Notes: a model not told the origin generated them from the letters alone. A stretch of 64,000 nt of DNA from an uncultured Clostridia bacterium (GCA_947584595.1 CANPWP010000004.1:31994-95993), one strand, 5' to 3'; shown: positions 52,301-60,187, counted from the first letter of the stretch. Translations and numbers: made by a program.

Positions 52301-52815
52301 CGGAAGGTGTATCGGATGATACAATCGGACAAAATTATCTCGACAGAGATGATGTTTCAGCAGTATCGTTTGCAAGCTCAGGAGTTAATGATTTTCAGCG
52401 TATGCTTAATTCCATGAATATGGTTGTTCTTGTAATGATAATTTGCGCAGGTGCTTTAGCATTTGTTGTGCTTTACAATCTCACCAACATAAATATGGAG
52501 GAAAGAGTAAGAGAAATCGCAACAATAAAGGTGCTTGGTTTTTATAACAGAGAAACCGCTCAATATATTTACAGAGAAAATATTGTACTGAGTATTCTTG
52601 GTATTATTGCAGGATTGTTTTTAGGAATAATTCTTACAGGATTTGTTGTTACGACTGTAGAGGTTGACAATGTTATGTTTGGCAGAGAAATTTTCTTTAC
52701 AACATATTTATATGCGGCAGGATTGACAGCATTGTTCAGCGGTTTTGTCAATATATTTATGTACTTTAAAATGAAGAAAATTGATATGGTAGAAAGCTTA
52801 AAGTCAATTGAATAA
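49342..52815 (+). CDS. FtsX-like ABC permease with a long extracellular coiled coil
   Basis: At 1,157 residues this is large for the family. It begins with a first helix (ARFISIMAIIALGVGFFAGI) and a MacB-like periplasmic-type domain (about 40-260). From about 270 to 600 the chain is an almost unbroken heptad-like coil of Lys, Glu, Gln, Asn, Ala and Leu, such as SKNQLDNAQKEYDKSISDAQ and ELAAAEEKLSQAKAELEKA. An FtsX core with three helices follows (FFLLVAVLVCLTTMTRLIEE, GTLKALGYSGRSIV), then a second extracellular domain and a second FtsX core near the C-terminus (VREIATIKVLGFYNRET). The coil probably reaches across the cell wall. ATG 49342 follows AGAAAGGAGAC. Confidence 0.92.
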   Translation: MTKTLLKNTFREIRNTKARFISIMAIIALGVGFFAGIKATAPSMNKMAENYYNDTNLMDFRLVSTVGFDEDDINEVQKTEGVSDLMPSYFTDVIVNTGESGSPVRIISVPEKYKNNNILNELTLLEGRMPEKTGEILIEKGNFGGDSLNIGYKVNIEKEAGDTDVNEILNKLEYTVVGIVESPLYISYERGITTIGNGKLSSFMYVLPEDFKVEKYTELYVKTEYSNSNISPFSDEYKNSIEEVKANLENTADHRVSVFNTDVIGKAQKEIDNGWKNYNKEKKNADKELKNSKNQLDNAQKEYDKSISDAQKQLDDAQNEITSGEIELNDSLEEYNKQISEGEKQLEESENQLNFAKAEYEKSRAEFKEKINSAQQKIDQGLESYTESYNNYYDTVKPNLIYQLSQAQSGLQSINENIANLKEQLTYLEASTADEANKINLIKAQLSDLYSQKAVLESSVDEINNTIVSSEGQLEYTKTQIEYSQAQLNTQKAEGEIKLSEALLQIEQGEAEFNSGKDNLESAKAQGSAELAAAEEKLSQAKAELEKAREEFDSESTSGKQKLDDGYNEYNKALKTANEKLNKAKEDLEKAQKELSEISEAKWYVFTRDDNPGYSDFTSNTNRVDAVAAVFPTFFLLVAVLVCLTTMTRLIEEKRTEIGTLKALGYSGRSIVCKFLIYSTIAGIIGSVAGILIGVNTLPYIIYNAYKMMYHMADLPLVIDWFSVIAGFIAALLCTSTVSAVICVKTLKHKPASLMRPKAPKPGKRILLEKIPPIWKHFGFTSKVTARNLFRYKSRLFMTVLGVAGCTALIVAAFGLLDSFSVITDKQFTDIYKYDATIVPKDEGTAKDIENLTKYISDDKNITDYFLARQSAITVKTKKAVKEKSTYVFVPENIDSFKSLLSLHTRTGQTPLELGNDGVIVTEKMASELGITVGSEITVIFDDKEVSLSVSGICENYIYNYVYITPQLYSKKFDNKIEFNSIFISIAEGVSDDTIGQNYLDRDDVSAVSFASSGVNDFQRMLNSMNMVVLVMIICAGALAFVVLYNLTNINMEERVREIATIKVLGFYNRETAQYIYRENIVLSILGIIAGLFLGIILTGFVVTTVEVDNVMFGREIFFTTYLYAAGLTALFSGFVNIFMYFKMKKIDMVESLKSIE

Positions 52816-52843
52816 AAAAATAATTAATAAAATAACAAAATGA

Positions 52844-52888
52844 GGTGGTTTAAGAAGTAATACTAAACTTAAACCGCCTTTTCTTTAA
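52844..52888 (+). terminator. Terminator after the FtsX-like permease
   Basis: GGTGGTTTAAG (52844-52854) pairs with CTTAAACCGCC (52868-52878), one G-U, followed by TTTTCTTT. Confidence 0.87.
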
Positions 52889-52977
52889 AAATAATTCCAA
52901 AACAGAATAAACTAACCTTATTATGGAAAAATATTCAAGGATTTTACCATTTGAGTAAATAAATGTAAGCTTAAATA

Positions 52978-53006
52978 TTGAAACGAATTAATTTTTATGA
53001 TATAAT
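52978..53006 (+). promoter_or_regulatory. Promoter of the aspS-gatCAB operon
   Basis: TTGAAA (52978-52983), 17 bases, TATAAT (53001-53006), about 45 bases before aspS. No T-box is present between it and the start. Confidence 0.8.
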
Positions 53007-53050
53007 TTCTTATTATTGGAAAAAATTATCTTTGAAAGGATTTTTTAAAT

Positions 53051-54796
53051 ATGACTAAGCCGAACATTTACCGTACTGTAAACTGCGGTGAATTAAGAGA
53101 AGAAAATATTGGACAGGAAGTTAAAGTTGCCGGCTGGGTAGAAAATATCAGAGATCACGGCGGCGTTATGTTCCTTGATATTCGTGACCATTACGGTGTT
53201 TTACAGGCAGTAGTTCACAATGACGAGTTTTTAAAAGATATTAATAAAGAGTGTTCATTAACACTTACAGGTAAGGTTGTTAAGCGTGATGAAGATACAA
53301 TAAACCCTAAAATTGCAACCGGTTATGTTGAGGTCCATACTGATGACATTAAGGTTTTGGGAAAATGTAAAAACAATCTTCCTTTTGAGGTTAATACTTC
53401 TACAAATACAAATGAAGAAGTAAGACTTAAATACCGTTTTCTCGATTTAAGAAATCCTAAGGTTCATAACAATATTGTTTTGCGTTCGGAAATCATTTCT
53501 TATTTAAGAAGTCAAATGATAGAAATGGGATTTATGGAAATTCAGACGCCTATTCTTTCGACCTCATCTCCTGAGGGTGCAAGGGATTATCTCATTCCTT
53601 CCCGTAAGCATAAGGGCAAGTTTTATGCTCTGCCGCAGGCACCACAGATTTTTAAACAGCTTTTAATGGTTTCAGGCTTTGATAAATATTTTCAGATTGC
53701 GCCCTGCTTCAGAGATGAAGATGCAAGAGCTGACCGTTCACCGGGCGAGTTTTATCAGCTTGACTTTGAAATGAGTTTTGCAACCCAGGAAGATGTATTC
53801 GATGTTGCCGAGCAGGTTTTATATAATACATTTAAAAAATTTTCCGATAAAGAGGTTTCAAAACCGCCGTTTAAGAGAATTCCTTTTGCAGAAAGTATGC
53901 TTAAATACGGTACAGATAAGCCCGATTTAAGAAATCCTCTTGAAATCGTAGAAATCAGCGATATGTTTGAAGAAACAGATTTTGCTCCTTTCAGAAAGAA
54001 AACAGTTCGTTCAATTAATGTACCCGGGGCGGCGTCCTGCTCAAAAAGCTGGTTTAAGAAAATGGAGGAATTTGCTCTTTCTATCGGTATGAAAGGCCTT
54101 GGATATGTAAAGGTCAGAGAAGATATGACTTTTGACGGTCCTATTGATAAATTTTTAAAACCCGGCGACAGAGAAGAGCTTATCTCAAGAAATAAATCAA
54201 ATGCAGGAGATGTTATTTACTTTATTGCAGATTCTTCCGAAATTGCTCCGAAGCTTGCCGGTCAGATAAGAACAGAGGTTGCAACAAGACTCGATTTAAT
54301 TGATAAGAGCCGTTTTGAAATGTGTTTTATCGTTGACTTTCCTATGTTCGAACGTGATGAGGACGGAAAGGTTATTTTTACCCATAATCCGTTTTCAATG
54401 CCTCAGGGAGGAATGGAAGCTCTTACAACAAAGGACCCTGCCGATATCCTTGCTTATCAGTATGATATTGTCTGCAACGGAGTTGAGCTTTCATCAGGTG
54501 CAGTAAGAAACCACGACATTGATATTATGGTAAAAGCATTTGATATTGCAGGATACAGCGAAGATGAGCTTAAAGAAAAATTCAAGGCTCTGTATAATGC
54601 CTTTCAGTACGGTGCTCCGCCTCACGCAGGTATGGCACCCGGTGTTGACAGAATGATTATGCTGTTGACAGAAGAAGAAAACATCAGAGAAGTTATTGCT
54701 TTCCCGATGAACTCAAACGCTCAGGATCTGCTTTTAGGTTCTCCCGGAGAGGTTACGGAACAGCAGCTTCGTGAGGTTCATATTAAATTAAGATAA
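53051..54796 (+). CDS. aspS: Aspartyl-tRNA synthetase, probably non-discriminating (Asp/Asn)
   Basis: The 581-residue protein is a bacterial-type class II AspRS: OB-fold anticodon domain (VAGWVENIRDHGGVMFLDIR), class II motifs (FMEIQTPILSTSSPEGARDY; FRDEDARADRSPGEFYQLDF; GMAPGVDRMIMLL) and the GAD insertion domain. The His in RDHGGV (residue 36) is the residue found in enzymes that also charge tRNA-Asn, while strictly tRNA-Asp-specific bacterial enzymes often have Leu there. The gatCAB genes follow in the same operon, which could convert Asp-tRNA-Asn to Asn-tRNA-Asn. ATG 53051 follows GAAAGGA. Both lines point to a non-discriminating enzyme; the anticodon-binding data are indirect. Confidence 0.95.
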   Translation: MTKPNIYRTVNCGELREENIGQEVKVAGWVENIRDHGGVMFLDIRDHYGVLQAVVHNDEFLKDINKECSLTLTGKVVKRDEDTINPKIATGYVEVHTDDIKVLGKCKNNLPFEVNTSTNTNEEVRLKYRFLDLRNPKVHNNIVLRSEIISYLRSQMIEMGFMEIQTPILSTSSPEGARDYLIPSRKHKGKFYALPQAPQIFKQLLMVSGFDKYFQIAPCFRDEDARADRSPGEFYQLDFEMSFATQEDVFDVAEQVLYNTFKKFSDKEVSKPPFKRIPFAESMLKYGTDKPDLRNPLEIVEISDMFEETDFAPFRKKTVRSINVPGAASCSKSWFKKMEEFALSIGMKGLGYVKVREDMTFDGPIDKFLKPGDREELISRNKSNAGDVIYFIADSSEIAPKLAGQIRTEVATRLDLIDKSRFEMCFIVDFPMFERDEDGKVIFTHNPFSMPQGGMEALTTKDPADILAYQYDIVCNGVELSSGAVRNHDIDIMVKAFDIAGYSEDELKEKFKALYNAFQYGAPPHAGMAPGVDRMIMLLTEEENIREVIAFPMNSNAQDLLLGSPGEVTEQQLREVHIKLR

Positions 54797-54853
54797 CTAA
54801 ATTATGTGGGGCAAGCCGATACTTGCCCTAATTGCATATGAAGGACTGATAGT

Positions 54854-55132
54854 ATGGTAACAAGAGAAGATGTAGAAAACATTGCATTGCTTTCAAAGCT
54901 TTTTGTTCCCGAAGAGGAGCTTGACGCTTTAACAAAGGATATGCAGGAAATTATTGATTTTGCCGATACAATCAACAATGCTGTTGAAAGCGGAGATGAT
55001 TTTGACAATATTAATAATTTATCAAATGTTTTAAGAGAAGATGAAGTTGTAGAGTCACTTCCAAGCGAGGAAATTCTTAAAAATGCTCCCGAACAGGCTG
55101 AACAGCATTTCCTTGTAAGAAACAGAGAGTAA
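54854..55132 (+). CDS. gatC: Asp-tRNA(Asn)/Glu-tRNA(Gln) amidotransferase subunit C
   Basis: GatC is the small subunit that links GatA and GatB. The 92-residue protein has VTREDVENIALLSKLFVPEE, DMQEIIDFADTINNAVE, and the C-terminal LREDEVVESLPSEEILKNAP and EQHFLVRN motifs of the family. ATG 54854 follows GAAGGA. It is 57 bp after aspS and 11 bp before gatA, fitting a single operon of aspS-gatC-gatA-gatB. Confidence 0.94.
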   Translation: MVTREDVENIALLSKLFVPEEELDALTKDMQEIIDFADTINNAVESGDDFDNINNLSNVLREDEVVESLPSEEILKNAPEQAEQHFLVRNRE

Positions 55133-55143
55133 GGAGTGATTTT

Positions 55144-56601
55144 ATGGGAACTATTGCAAAAATTCATGAAATGCTTGAAACAAAGCAAATTTCTTGTGAA
55201 GAATTAACAAGTCTTTATCTTAAAGAAATTGATAACGCAAATAAAGAGCTTAACGCATATGTTACGATAACACCTGAGCAGGCTCTTGAAACTGCTAAAA
55301 TTGTTGATAAAAAAATAGCATCAGGAAAAGAAATAGGTATTCTCGAGGGAGTACCTATGACATTAAAGGATAACCTTTCAACAAAAGGTATTGAAACAAC
55401 CTGCTGTTCTAAAATATTAAAGGGTTATACTCCTATCTATGACGCAACAGTTTGGGATAACCTTAAATCGCAAAATGCCGTTCTTTTAGGAAAGACAAAT
55501 ATGGATGAATTTGCTATGGGAAGTTCCTGCGAAACCTCCTGTTTCGGCGGAGCAACCAACCCTCATAATACTAACCATTGTTCAGGCGGTTCATCAGGCG
55601 GTGTGGCTTCTGCCGTGGGCGGAAATATTGCAGCTTACGGTTTGGGCTCGGATACAGGCGGTTCAATCAGACAGCCTGCAAGCTTTTGCGGAATTGTAGG
55701 TTTAAAGCCGACATATGGTGCTGTTTCACGTTACGGTCTTATAGCTTATGCAAGCTCACTTGACCAAATCGGACCTATTACTAAAACCGTTGAGGATGCG
55801 TCTATAGTATATGATGCAATTTCTCAGTACGATTCTAAAGACAGTACATCACAGGGTAATAAGGGTGTTAAAACCTTTGATACCTTAAATAACGATATTA
55901 AGGGAATGAAAATAGGTATTCCAAAAGAATATTACGAGGGTGTAAGAGATGATGTAAAGGAAGCCATTTTTGCAACGTTAAAATCATTTGAAGACTTGGG
56001 TGCAGAAATTGTTCATATTGAGCTTCCTGCCGTTAAATATGCACTTCCCGTTTATTATATTATCGCCTGTGCTGAGGCTTCTTCCAATCTTGGCAGATAC
56101 GACGGTATTCGATACGGCTACAAGACAGCTCACTATAACGGTACTCACGATATGATTTGCAGAACAAGAAGCGAAGGCTTCGGAGAAGAAGTAAAACGCA
56201 GAATTTTACTTGGTACCTATGTGCTTTCCGCAGGCTACTATGACGCTTACTATAAAAAGGCACAAAAATTAAGAGGTACTATTATTACAGCATTTAATAA
56301 GGCGTTTGAAAGTTGTGATGTTATTTTAGCGCCAACTGTTCCTATGACAGCCTTTGAAATGGGTCACGCAGTATCAGACCCAATTGAAACATATTTAACT
56401 GATATCTGTACAGTTCCCGTTAATATTGCAGGTCTGCCGGGCGTTTCCGTTCCCTGCGGATTTAACGCAAAGGGAATGCCTATCGGTATGCAGTTTATCG
56501 GCAAAAAATTCGGTGAGGCTGAAATTTTAAATGTAGCTTATAAATATCAGCAAAATGCAGGACAAAACTTTAAAGATACAAAGTGGGGTGTTAAACTATG
56601 A
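55144..56601 (+). CDS. gatA: Asp-tRNA(Asn)/Glu-tRNA(Gln) amidotransferase subunit A
   Basis: GatA releases ammonia from glutamine. The 485-residue amidase-family protein has the Ser-cisSer-Lys machinery: the Lys in GVPMTLKDNLSTKGIETTC, and the Ser pair in the Gly/Ser-rich signature CSGGSSGGVASAVGG followed by LGSDTGGSIRQPASFCG. TYGAVSRYGLIAYASSLDQIG and the C-terminal NIAGLPGVSVPCGF are also typical. ATG 55144 follows AAGGAGTGATTTT. Its TGA overlaps the gatB ATG by four bases (ATGA), giving coupled translation. Confidence 0.97.
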   Translation: MGTIAKIHEMLETKQISCEELTSLYLKEIDNANKELNAYVTITPEQALETAKIVDKKIASGKEIGILEGVPMTLKDNLSTKGIETTCCSKILKGYTPIYDATVWDNLKSQNAVLLGKTNMDEFAMGSSCETSCFGGATNPHNTNHCSGGSSGGVASAVGGNIAAYGLGSDTGGSIRQPASFCGIVGLKPTYGAVSRYGLIAYASSLDQIGPITKTVEDASIVYDAISQYDSKDSTSQGNKGVKTFDTLNNDIKGMKIGIPKEYYEGVRDDVKEAIFATLKSFEDLGAEIVHIELPAVKYALPVYYIIACAEASSNLGRYDGIRYGYKTAHYNGTHDMICRTRSEGFGEEVKRRILLGTYVLSAGYYDAYYKKAQKLRGTIITAFNKAFESCDVILAPTVPMTAFEMGHAVSDPIETYLTDICTVPVNIAGLPGVSVPCGFNAKGMPIGMQFIGKKFGEAEILNVAYKYQQNAGQNFKDTKWGVKL

Positions 56602-58010
56602 AATATGAATTAGTAGCCGGTTTTGAGACCCACATCGAGCTTGCAACAAAAACAAAGATTTTCTGCTCCTGCACAACTGAATTCGGCGGAGAGCCTAATA
56701 CTCATTGTTGTCCTGTTTGTATCGGACTTCCAGGAACACTTCCCAAGCTTAACAGACAAGTTGTAAATTTTGCCGTTAAAGCAGGTCTTGCAACACATTG
56801 TGAAATTGCGGAAGTTGCAAAAATGGACAGAAAAAATTACTGCTATCCCGATTTGCCGAAAGCTTATCAGATTTCACAGTACGATATGCCCCTTTGTCTT
56901 AACGGTTATGTTGAGCTTTCAAACGGCAGAAAAATCCGTCTTGAAAGAATTCATATTGAAGAAGACGCAGGCAAGCTTATTCACAGTCACGGCGATACCT
57001 ATGTCGATTATAACAGAGGCGGAGTACCTCTTATTGAAATCGTATCAAAGCCTGATATTCGTTCGGTCGACGAGGCTAAGGAATATGTAGAAAAGCTGCA
57101 GCAGGTTATGCGTTACATTGGAATTTCAGACTGCAAAATGCAGGAGGGTTCAATGAGATGTGATGTTAATATCTCTGTAAGAGAAGCAGGCAGTGAAGAA
57201 CTGGGAACCCGTACTGAAATTAAAAATATGAACTCAATTACCAATATTGCAAAAGCTATGGAATATGAGTTTGAACGCCAGTGTGATGTTCTGGAAAGCG
57301 GAGAAAAGGTTGTTCAGGAAACTTTAAGATATGATGACGCAACCAATTCTACCTATCCTATGAGAAGCAAGGAAGACGCTCACGACTACCGCTATTTCAG
57401 AGACCCTGACCTTGTAACAATCAATGTTTCAAGAGAACAGGTTGAGGAGATTAAAAAATCACTTCCCGAGCTTCCTGCGGATAAATGCAAAAGATATATT
57501 GATGAGCTTGAAATTCCTGAAAAGGACGCACAGCTTCTAACAAAATACAGAAATATCAGTGAATATTTTGACGAGGCAATCAAAGGTGTTAAATCACCTA
57601 AAACTGTTTCAAACTTCATTATCGGACAAATTTTCAGCAGACTTGAAACAGAGTCTGATAAAGAAGAATTTAATATTAAAACAACACCAAAGCAGTTAAA
57701 TGACCTTGTAAAGCTTCTTGATGAGGGTAAAATTAGAAATAACCTTGCAAAATCCACTCTTGAAAAAATGCTTGACGAGGGTAAAAACGCTACAGATTAT
57801 ATTAGTGAAAGCGATATGGGCGGACTTGACGAGAACGCACTTGCTGACCTTTGTAAGCAGGCGGTAGAGGCAAATCCAAAAGCTGTTGAAGATTACAAAA
57901 GCGGTAAAGAAAAAGCTATAAAAGCTATGGTAGGATTTGTTATGAAAAACAGCCGAGGCAGAGCAGACGCCGCTTTGGCAGAGCAAAAAATAAAAGATTT
58001 AATCAAATAA
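56598..58010 (+). CDS. gatB: Asp-tRNA(Asn)/Glu-tRNA(Gln) amidotransferase subunit B
   Basis: GatB activates the misacylated tRNA with ATP and transfers the ammonia. The 470-residue protein starts YELVAGFETHIELATKTKIFC, then CVGLPG-like CIGLPGTLPKLN, the zinc-site cysteines in CSCTTEF and HCCPVC, the signature DRKNYCYPDLPKAYQISQYD, and HIEEDAGKLIHS. The C-terminal YqeY-like domain (about 330-470) is complete, ending SRGRADAALAEQKIKDLI. It overlaps gatA by 4 bp and is followed by a strong terminator. Confidence 0.97.
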   Translation: MKYELVAGFETHIELATKTKIFCSCTTEFGGEPNTHCCPVCIGLPGTLPKLNRQVVNFAVKAGLATHCEIAEVAKMDRKNYCYPDLPKAYQISQYDMPLCLNGYVELSNGRKIRLERIHIEEDAGKLIHSHGDTYVDYNRGGVPLIEIVSKPDIRSVDEAKEYVEKLQQVMRYIGISDCKMQEGSMRCDVNISVREAGSEELGTRTEIKNMNSITNIAKAMEYEFERQCDVLESGEKVVQETLRYDDATNSTYPMRSKEDAHDYRYFRDPDLVTINVSREQVEEIKKSLPELPADKCKRYIDELEIPEKDAQLLTKYRNISEYFDEAIKGVKSPKTVSNFIIGQIFSRLETESDKEEFNIKTTPKQLNDLVKLLDEGKIRNNLAKSTLEKMLDEGKNATDYISESDMGGLDENALADLCKQAVEANPKAVEDYKSGKEKAIKAMVGFVMKNSRGRADAALAEQKIKDLIK

Positions 58011-58014
58011 AATG

Positions 58015-58048
58015 TGCCGCTGAAATTTTATCAGCGGCATTGTTTGTA
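58015..58048 (+). terminator. Terminator of the aspS-gatCAB operon
   Basis: TGCCGCTGA (58015-58023) pairs with TCAGCGGCA (58031-58039) around AATTTTA, followed by TTGTTTG. Confidence 0.9.
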
Positions 58049-58054
58049 ATGAAA

Positions 58055-58150
58055 TTGAAGTTTTTCAAGAAAAGTAAAAGTTTTGGTCAAGCTTTTTCAA
58101 AAGCTTGTGGGGTCAAGGGGCAAAGCCCCTTGTCGCCGATGAATTCGGCG
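58055..58150. repeat. Intergenic palindromic repeat (REP-like)
   Basis: About 95 bases with several small palindromes: CAAGCTTTTTCAAAAGCTTG, AAGGGGCAAAGCCCCTT, and TCGCCGATGAATTCGGCGA. The flanking AAAGTTTTGGTCAAG and GGGGTCAAGGGGC recall a palindromic element I know to be scattered between genes in Clostridia. Only one copy is in the window. Confidence 0.6.
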
Positions 58151-58275
58151 AAAGCCTCTATTAATTCATGATTTGTGTTGTAAAATAATGGATACAACTT
58201 TTAAGTTTGCAGAGTAATCAAAAAAGGAGCCTTTTGAAGGCTCCTTTTGGAAATTATATGTATATTTATCAGCTA

Positions 58276-58818
58276 TTAACCGAAATATCTTTTAAGCAAA
58301 CCTGCAAAGCCTGCACCGTGTCTTGCCTCGTCTTTGGCCATTTCATGAACTGTATCGTGAATAGCGTCAAGGTTCTGTGCTTTAGCTCTCTTAGCAAGGT
58401 CAAATTTACCTTCGCAGGCACCTGCTTCAGCGTCAGCTCTCATTTGAAGATTTTTCTTTGTACTGTCAGTAATAACTTCGCCTAAAAGCTCAGCAAATTT
58501 TGCTGCATGCTCTGCTTCTTCAAAAGCATATTTTGTAAATGCGGCTGAAATTTCAGGATAGCCTTCTCTGTCTGCAACTCTTGCCATTGCAAGATACATA
58601 CCAACCTCACTGCACTCGCCGTTAAAGTTAGCTCTTAAATCTTCGAGGATATCTTCTGATACTCCCTGAGCAACGCCTACTTCGTGAACTGTTGCATAGC
58701 CTGCATTTTCATCCATTTTCTTGAACTGCTCTTTTGGAGCTTTACACTGTGGACAAACCTGCGGAGCTTCATCTCCTTCAAAAATATAGCCACATACTTT
58801 ACAAACCCATTTTGTCAT
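58276..58818 (-). CDS. Rubrerythrin with an N-terminal rubredoxin domain (reverse rubrerythrin)
   Basis: Rubrerythrins reduce hydrogen peroxide to water in anaerobes. This 180-residue protein has the rubredoxin-type iron site first ([20 protein letters not shown] and QCKAP, two CxxC pairs at about residues 6-9 and 21-24). The four-helix di-iron domain follows, with the ligand-bearing [31 protein letters not shown], and [16 protein letters not shown]. In classical rubrerythrins the rubredoxin part is at the C-terminus, so this belongs to the reverse type known from clostridia as a peroxide-induced enzyme. ATG 58818 follows ATAGGAGGA. It is 27 bp after a PerR-like regulator gene, with which it likely forms an operon. 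Confidence 0.95.
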   Translation of the reverse strand: MTKWVCKVCGYIFEGDEAPQVCPQCKAPKEQFKKMDENAGYATVHEVGVAQGVSEDILEDLRANFNGECSEVGMYLAMARVADREGYPEISAAFTKYAFEEAEHAAKFAELLGEVITDSTKKNLQMRADAEAGACEGKFDLAKRAKAQNLDAIHDTVHEMAKDEARHGAGFAGLLKRYFG

Positions 58819-58845
58819 AATTGAGTCCTCCTATAATAATATTTA

Positions 58846-59229
58846 TCAACTGCATTTGTTGCATTTTCCGTAATAAGTGATGCTTTTGCTTTCAACTTCA
58901 AAGCCTTCATCACATAAAATACTGTCAACAGCAGTTAATTCCTGATTAAAAATATCATAAATGCTGCCACATTCGGTGCAAATAAAATGAGCGTGGGGTT
59001 CAGTTCTTCCGTCGATTCTTTCTTCACCGTTTACCGTGGCAACAGAATTAACAACACCCTCTTCTTTAAACAGAGCAATATTTCTGTAAACAGTCCCGAG
59101 ACTGATGTCAGGGTATTGATCTTTTATTTTGTTATAAACCCATTTAGCGCTTGGGTGGCAATCTGTACTGCAAATAGCATTTAAAACAGCATTTCTTTTG
59201 GTGCTGTAATTTTTTCTTTTATTCATCAT
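58846..59229 (-). CDS. perR: Fur-family regulator, PerR-like
   Basis: The 127-residue protein has the Fur-family winged helix (STKRNAVLNAICSTDCHPSA, YPDISLGTVYRNIALFKEEG with the recognition helix) and dimerisation domain. The regulatory metal region PHAHFICTECGSIYDIF carries His residues and one CxxC (CTEC), and the second CxxC is at the C-terminus (GKCNKCS), forming a structural zinc site. An Asp at the position next to the sensory His (RIDGRTEPHAHF) favours PerR over Fur. It precedes the reverse rubrerythrin gene, a standard PerR target, so it most likely represses its own operon until peroxide oxidises it. A Fur/PerR-type box lies just upstream. Confidence 0.9.
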   Translation of the reverse strand: MMNKRKNYSTKRNAVLNAICSTDCHPSAKWVYNKIKDQYPDISLGTVYRNIALFKEEGVVNSVATVNGEERIDGRTEPHAHFICTECGSIYDIFNQELTAVDSILCDEGFEVESKSITYYGKCNKCS

Positions 59230-59240
59230 TTATACCCAAA

Positions 59241-59258
59241 TCGATAATGATTATTAAT
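59241..59258. promoter_or_regulatory. Fur/PerR-type box upstream of perR
   Basis: TCGATAATGATTATTAAT contains the palindromic core ATAATGATTAT, matching eleven bases of the PerR consensus (TTATAATNATTATAA) and the start of the Fur box. It lies about 12 bases upstream of the perR start, so autorepression is likely. Confidence 0.75.
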
Positions 59259-59366
59259 TTTTAAATTATAATACCATAAAAATACAATATTGTAAAGCAC
59301 ATTTTTCCTCATTTTTTAATATTATAAATTAGCATAATTGCTGATTTTATCTTTAGGAGGATTAGT

Positions 59367-59909
59367 ATGCCTACAATTTATTTAAGCCCGTCCTTACAGG
59401 AATTTAATCCGTATGTTGGCGGAGGAAATGAAGAATATTATATGAATCTTGTAGCTGACGCTATGGAGCCCTATCTCAGAGCTAGCGGAATTGATTTTGT
59501 AAGAAATGACCCTGAAATGACTTTAAGGCAGGCAATTAATGAGTCTAATGCAGGAAATTATGATTTGCATTTAGCACTTCATTCAAATGCTTCGCCTGCA
59601 AGTTCAGCCGGTCAAAATCAGGGTGCAGATGTATATTATTACACTACAAGCCAAAACGGAAAAAGACTTGCAGACATAATTGCAAATAATTATGAAGGTG
59701 TTTATCCGAGAAGCGTTAATGTTTTGCCGACAACAAGCCTTGCAGAAGTGAGAGATACAAATGCTCCTGCTGTTTTAATTGAAACTGCGTTCCATGATAA
59801 TACTCAGGATGCTGACTGGATAAGGAATAATATTGATAATATTGCAAGAAGCCTGTCTCAATCTGTTGCAGAATATTTGGGAGTTCCTTTTGTAAATCCT
59901 AACTCTTGA
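59367..59909 (+). CDS. N-acetylmuramoyl-L-alanine amidase-like protein (Amidase_3), atypical
   Basis: The 180-residue protein has the Amidase_3 fold order: a first strand (TIYLSPSLQEFNPYVGGGNE), a helix NEEYYMNLVADAMEPYLRAS, NYDLHLALHSNASP with the His of the zinc site, and the late AVLIETAFHDNTQDADWI with the catalytic Glu. The first zinc ligand, normally His in DPGHGG, is not there; the motif reads SPSLQEFN. Glu in GGNEE may be the second ligand. There is no signal peptide, so it may act on the cell's own wall from an unusual route or inside the mother cell. Relatives of this short form occur in spore formers. ATG 59367 follows TTTAGGAGGATTAGT. Enzymatic activity is uncertain. Confidence 0.85.
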   Translation: MPTIYLSPSLQEFNPYVGGGNEEYYMNLVADAMEPYLRASGIDFVRNDPEMTLRQAINESNAGNYDLHLALHSNASPASSAGQNQGADVYYYTTSQNGKRLADIIANNYEGVYPRSVNVLPTTSLAEVRDTNAPAVLIETAFHDNTQDADWIRNNIDNIARSLSQSVAEYLGVPFVNPNS

Positions 59910-59920
59910 ATTATAGCAAA

Positions 59921-59953
59921 ATTATAGTATAATTATAGTATAATTATAGTATG
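59921..59953. repeat. Three tandem 11-base repeats
   Basis: The unit ATTATAGTATA occurs three times in a row (59921-59931, 59932-59942, 59943-59953, the last ending in G). It lies between the amidase gene and the terminator of the small Asn-rich gene. Confidence 0.85.
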
Positions 59954-59975
59954 AATTTAGTAAAAAAATAAGCAT

Positions 59976-60015
59976 AAAAAATGGCTGTTCTCCAATACGC
60001 TTGAAGAACAGCCAT
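59976..60015 (-). terminator. Terminator of the Asn-rich small gene
   Basis: On the minus strand ATGGCTGTTCT (60015-60005) pairs perfectly with AGAACAGCCAT (59991-59981), followed by TTTTTATG. It is 14 bp after the stop codon of the 52-residue gene. Confidence 0.9.
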
Positions 60016-60028
60016 ACCCAAAATAAAT

Positions 60029-60187
60029 TTATCTGTTGCTGTTGTTGTTTTTATTCTGATTGTTGTTCTGGTTCTTATTTTGGTTGTTATTATTGTTCTT
60101 GTTCTGGTTGTTGTTCTGATTGTTGTTGTTGTTCTGATTGTTGTTGTTCTGGTTGTTGTGATTGTTCTGGTTGTAATTGTTATCCAT
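60029..60187 (-). CDS. 52-residue asparagine/glutamine-rich protein
   Basis: This short gene is easy to miss, but it has the full set of signals: AAAGGAGGTGTGAAATT directly before ATG 60187, an open frame to TAA at 60029, and an 11-bp terminator with T tract right after. The protein has about 35 Asn, 8 Gln and 3 Lys out of 52 residues, with single Asp, Tyr, His, Ser and Arg; it opens MDNNYNQNNHNNQNNNNQ. There is no hydrophobic segment. Codons are mainly AAC and CAG, mixed with AAT and CAA, so selection acts on the amino acids rather than on one repeat unit. No family is recognised. It is divergent from rsmF. It could be a disordered, aggregation-prone or spore-coat-like protein (speculation). 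Confidence 0.8.
   Translation of the reverse strand: MDNNYNQNNHNNQNNNNQNNNNNQNNNQNKNNNNNQNKNQNNNQNKNNNSNR

Noticed and set aside
52879..53050. T-box leader upstream of aspS
   Set aside because: The leader after the promoter is about 40 bases and lacks the T-box TGGNACCGCG sequence and a terminator.
59921..59953. Three 11-base direct repeats as a CRISPR-like or iteron array
   Set aside because: The units are contiguous, very short and AT-rich, with no spacers and no replication or cas gene nearby.
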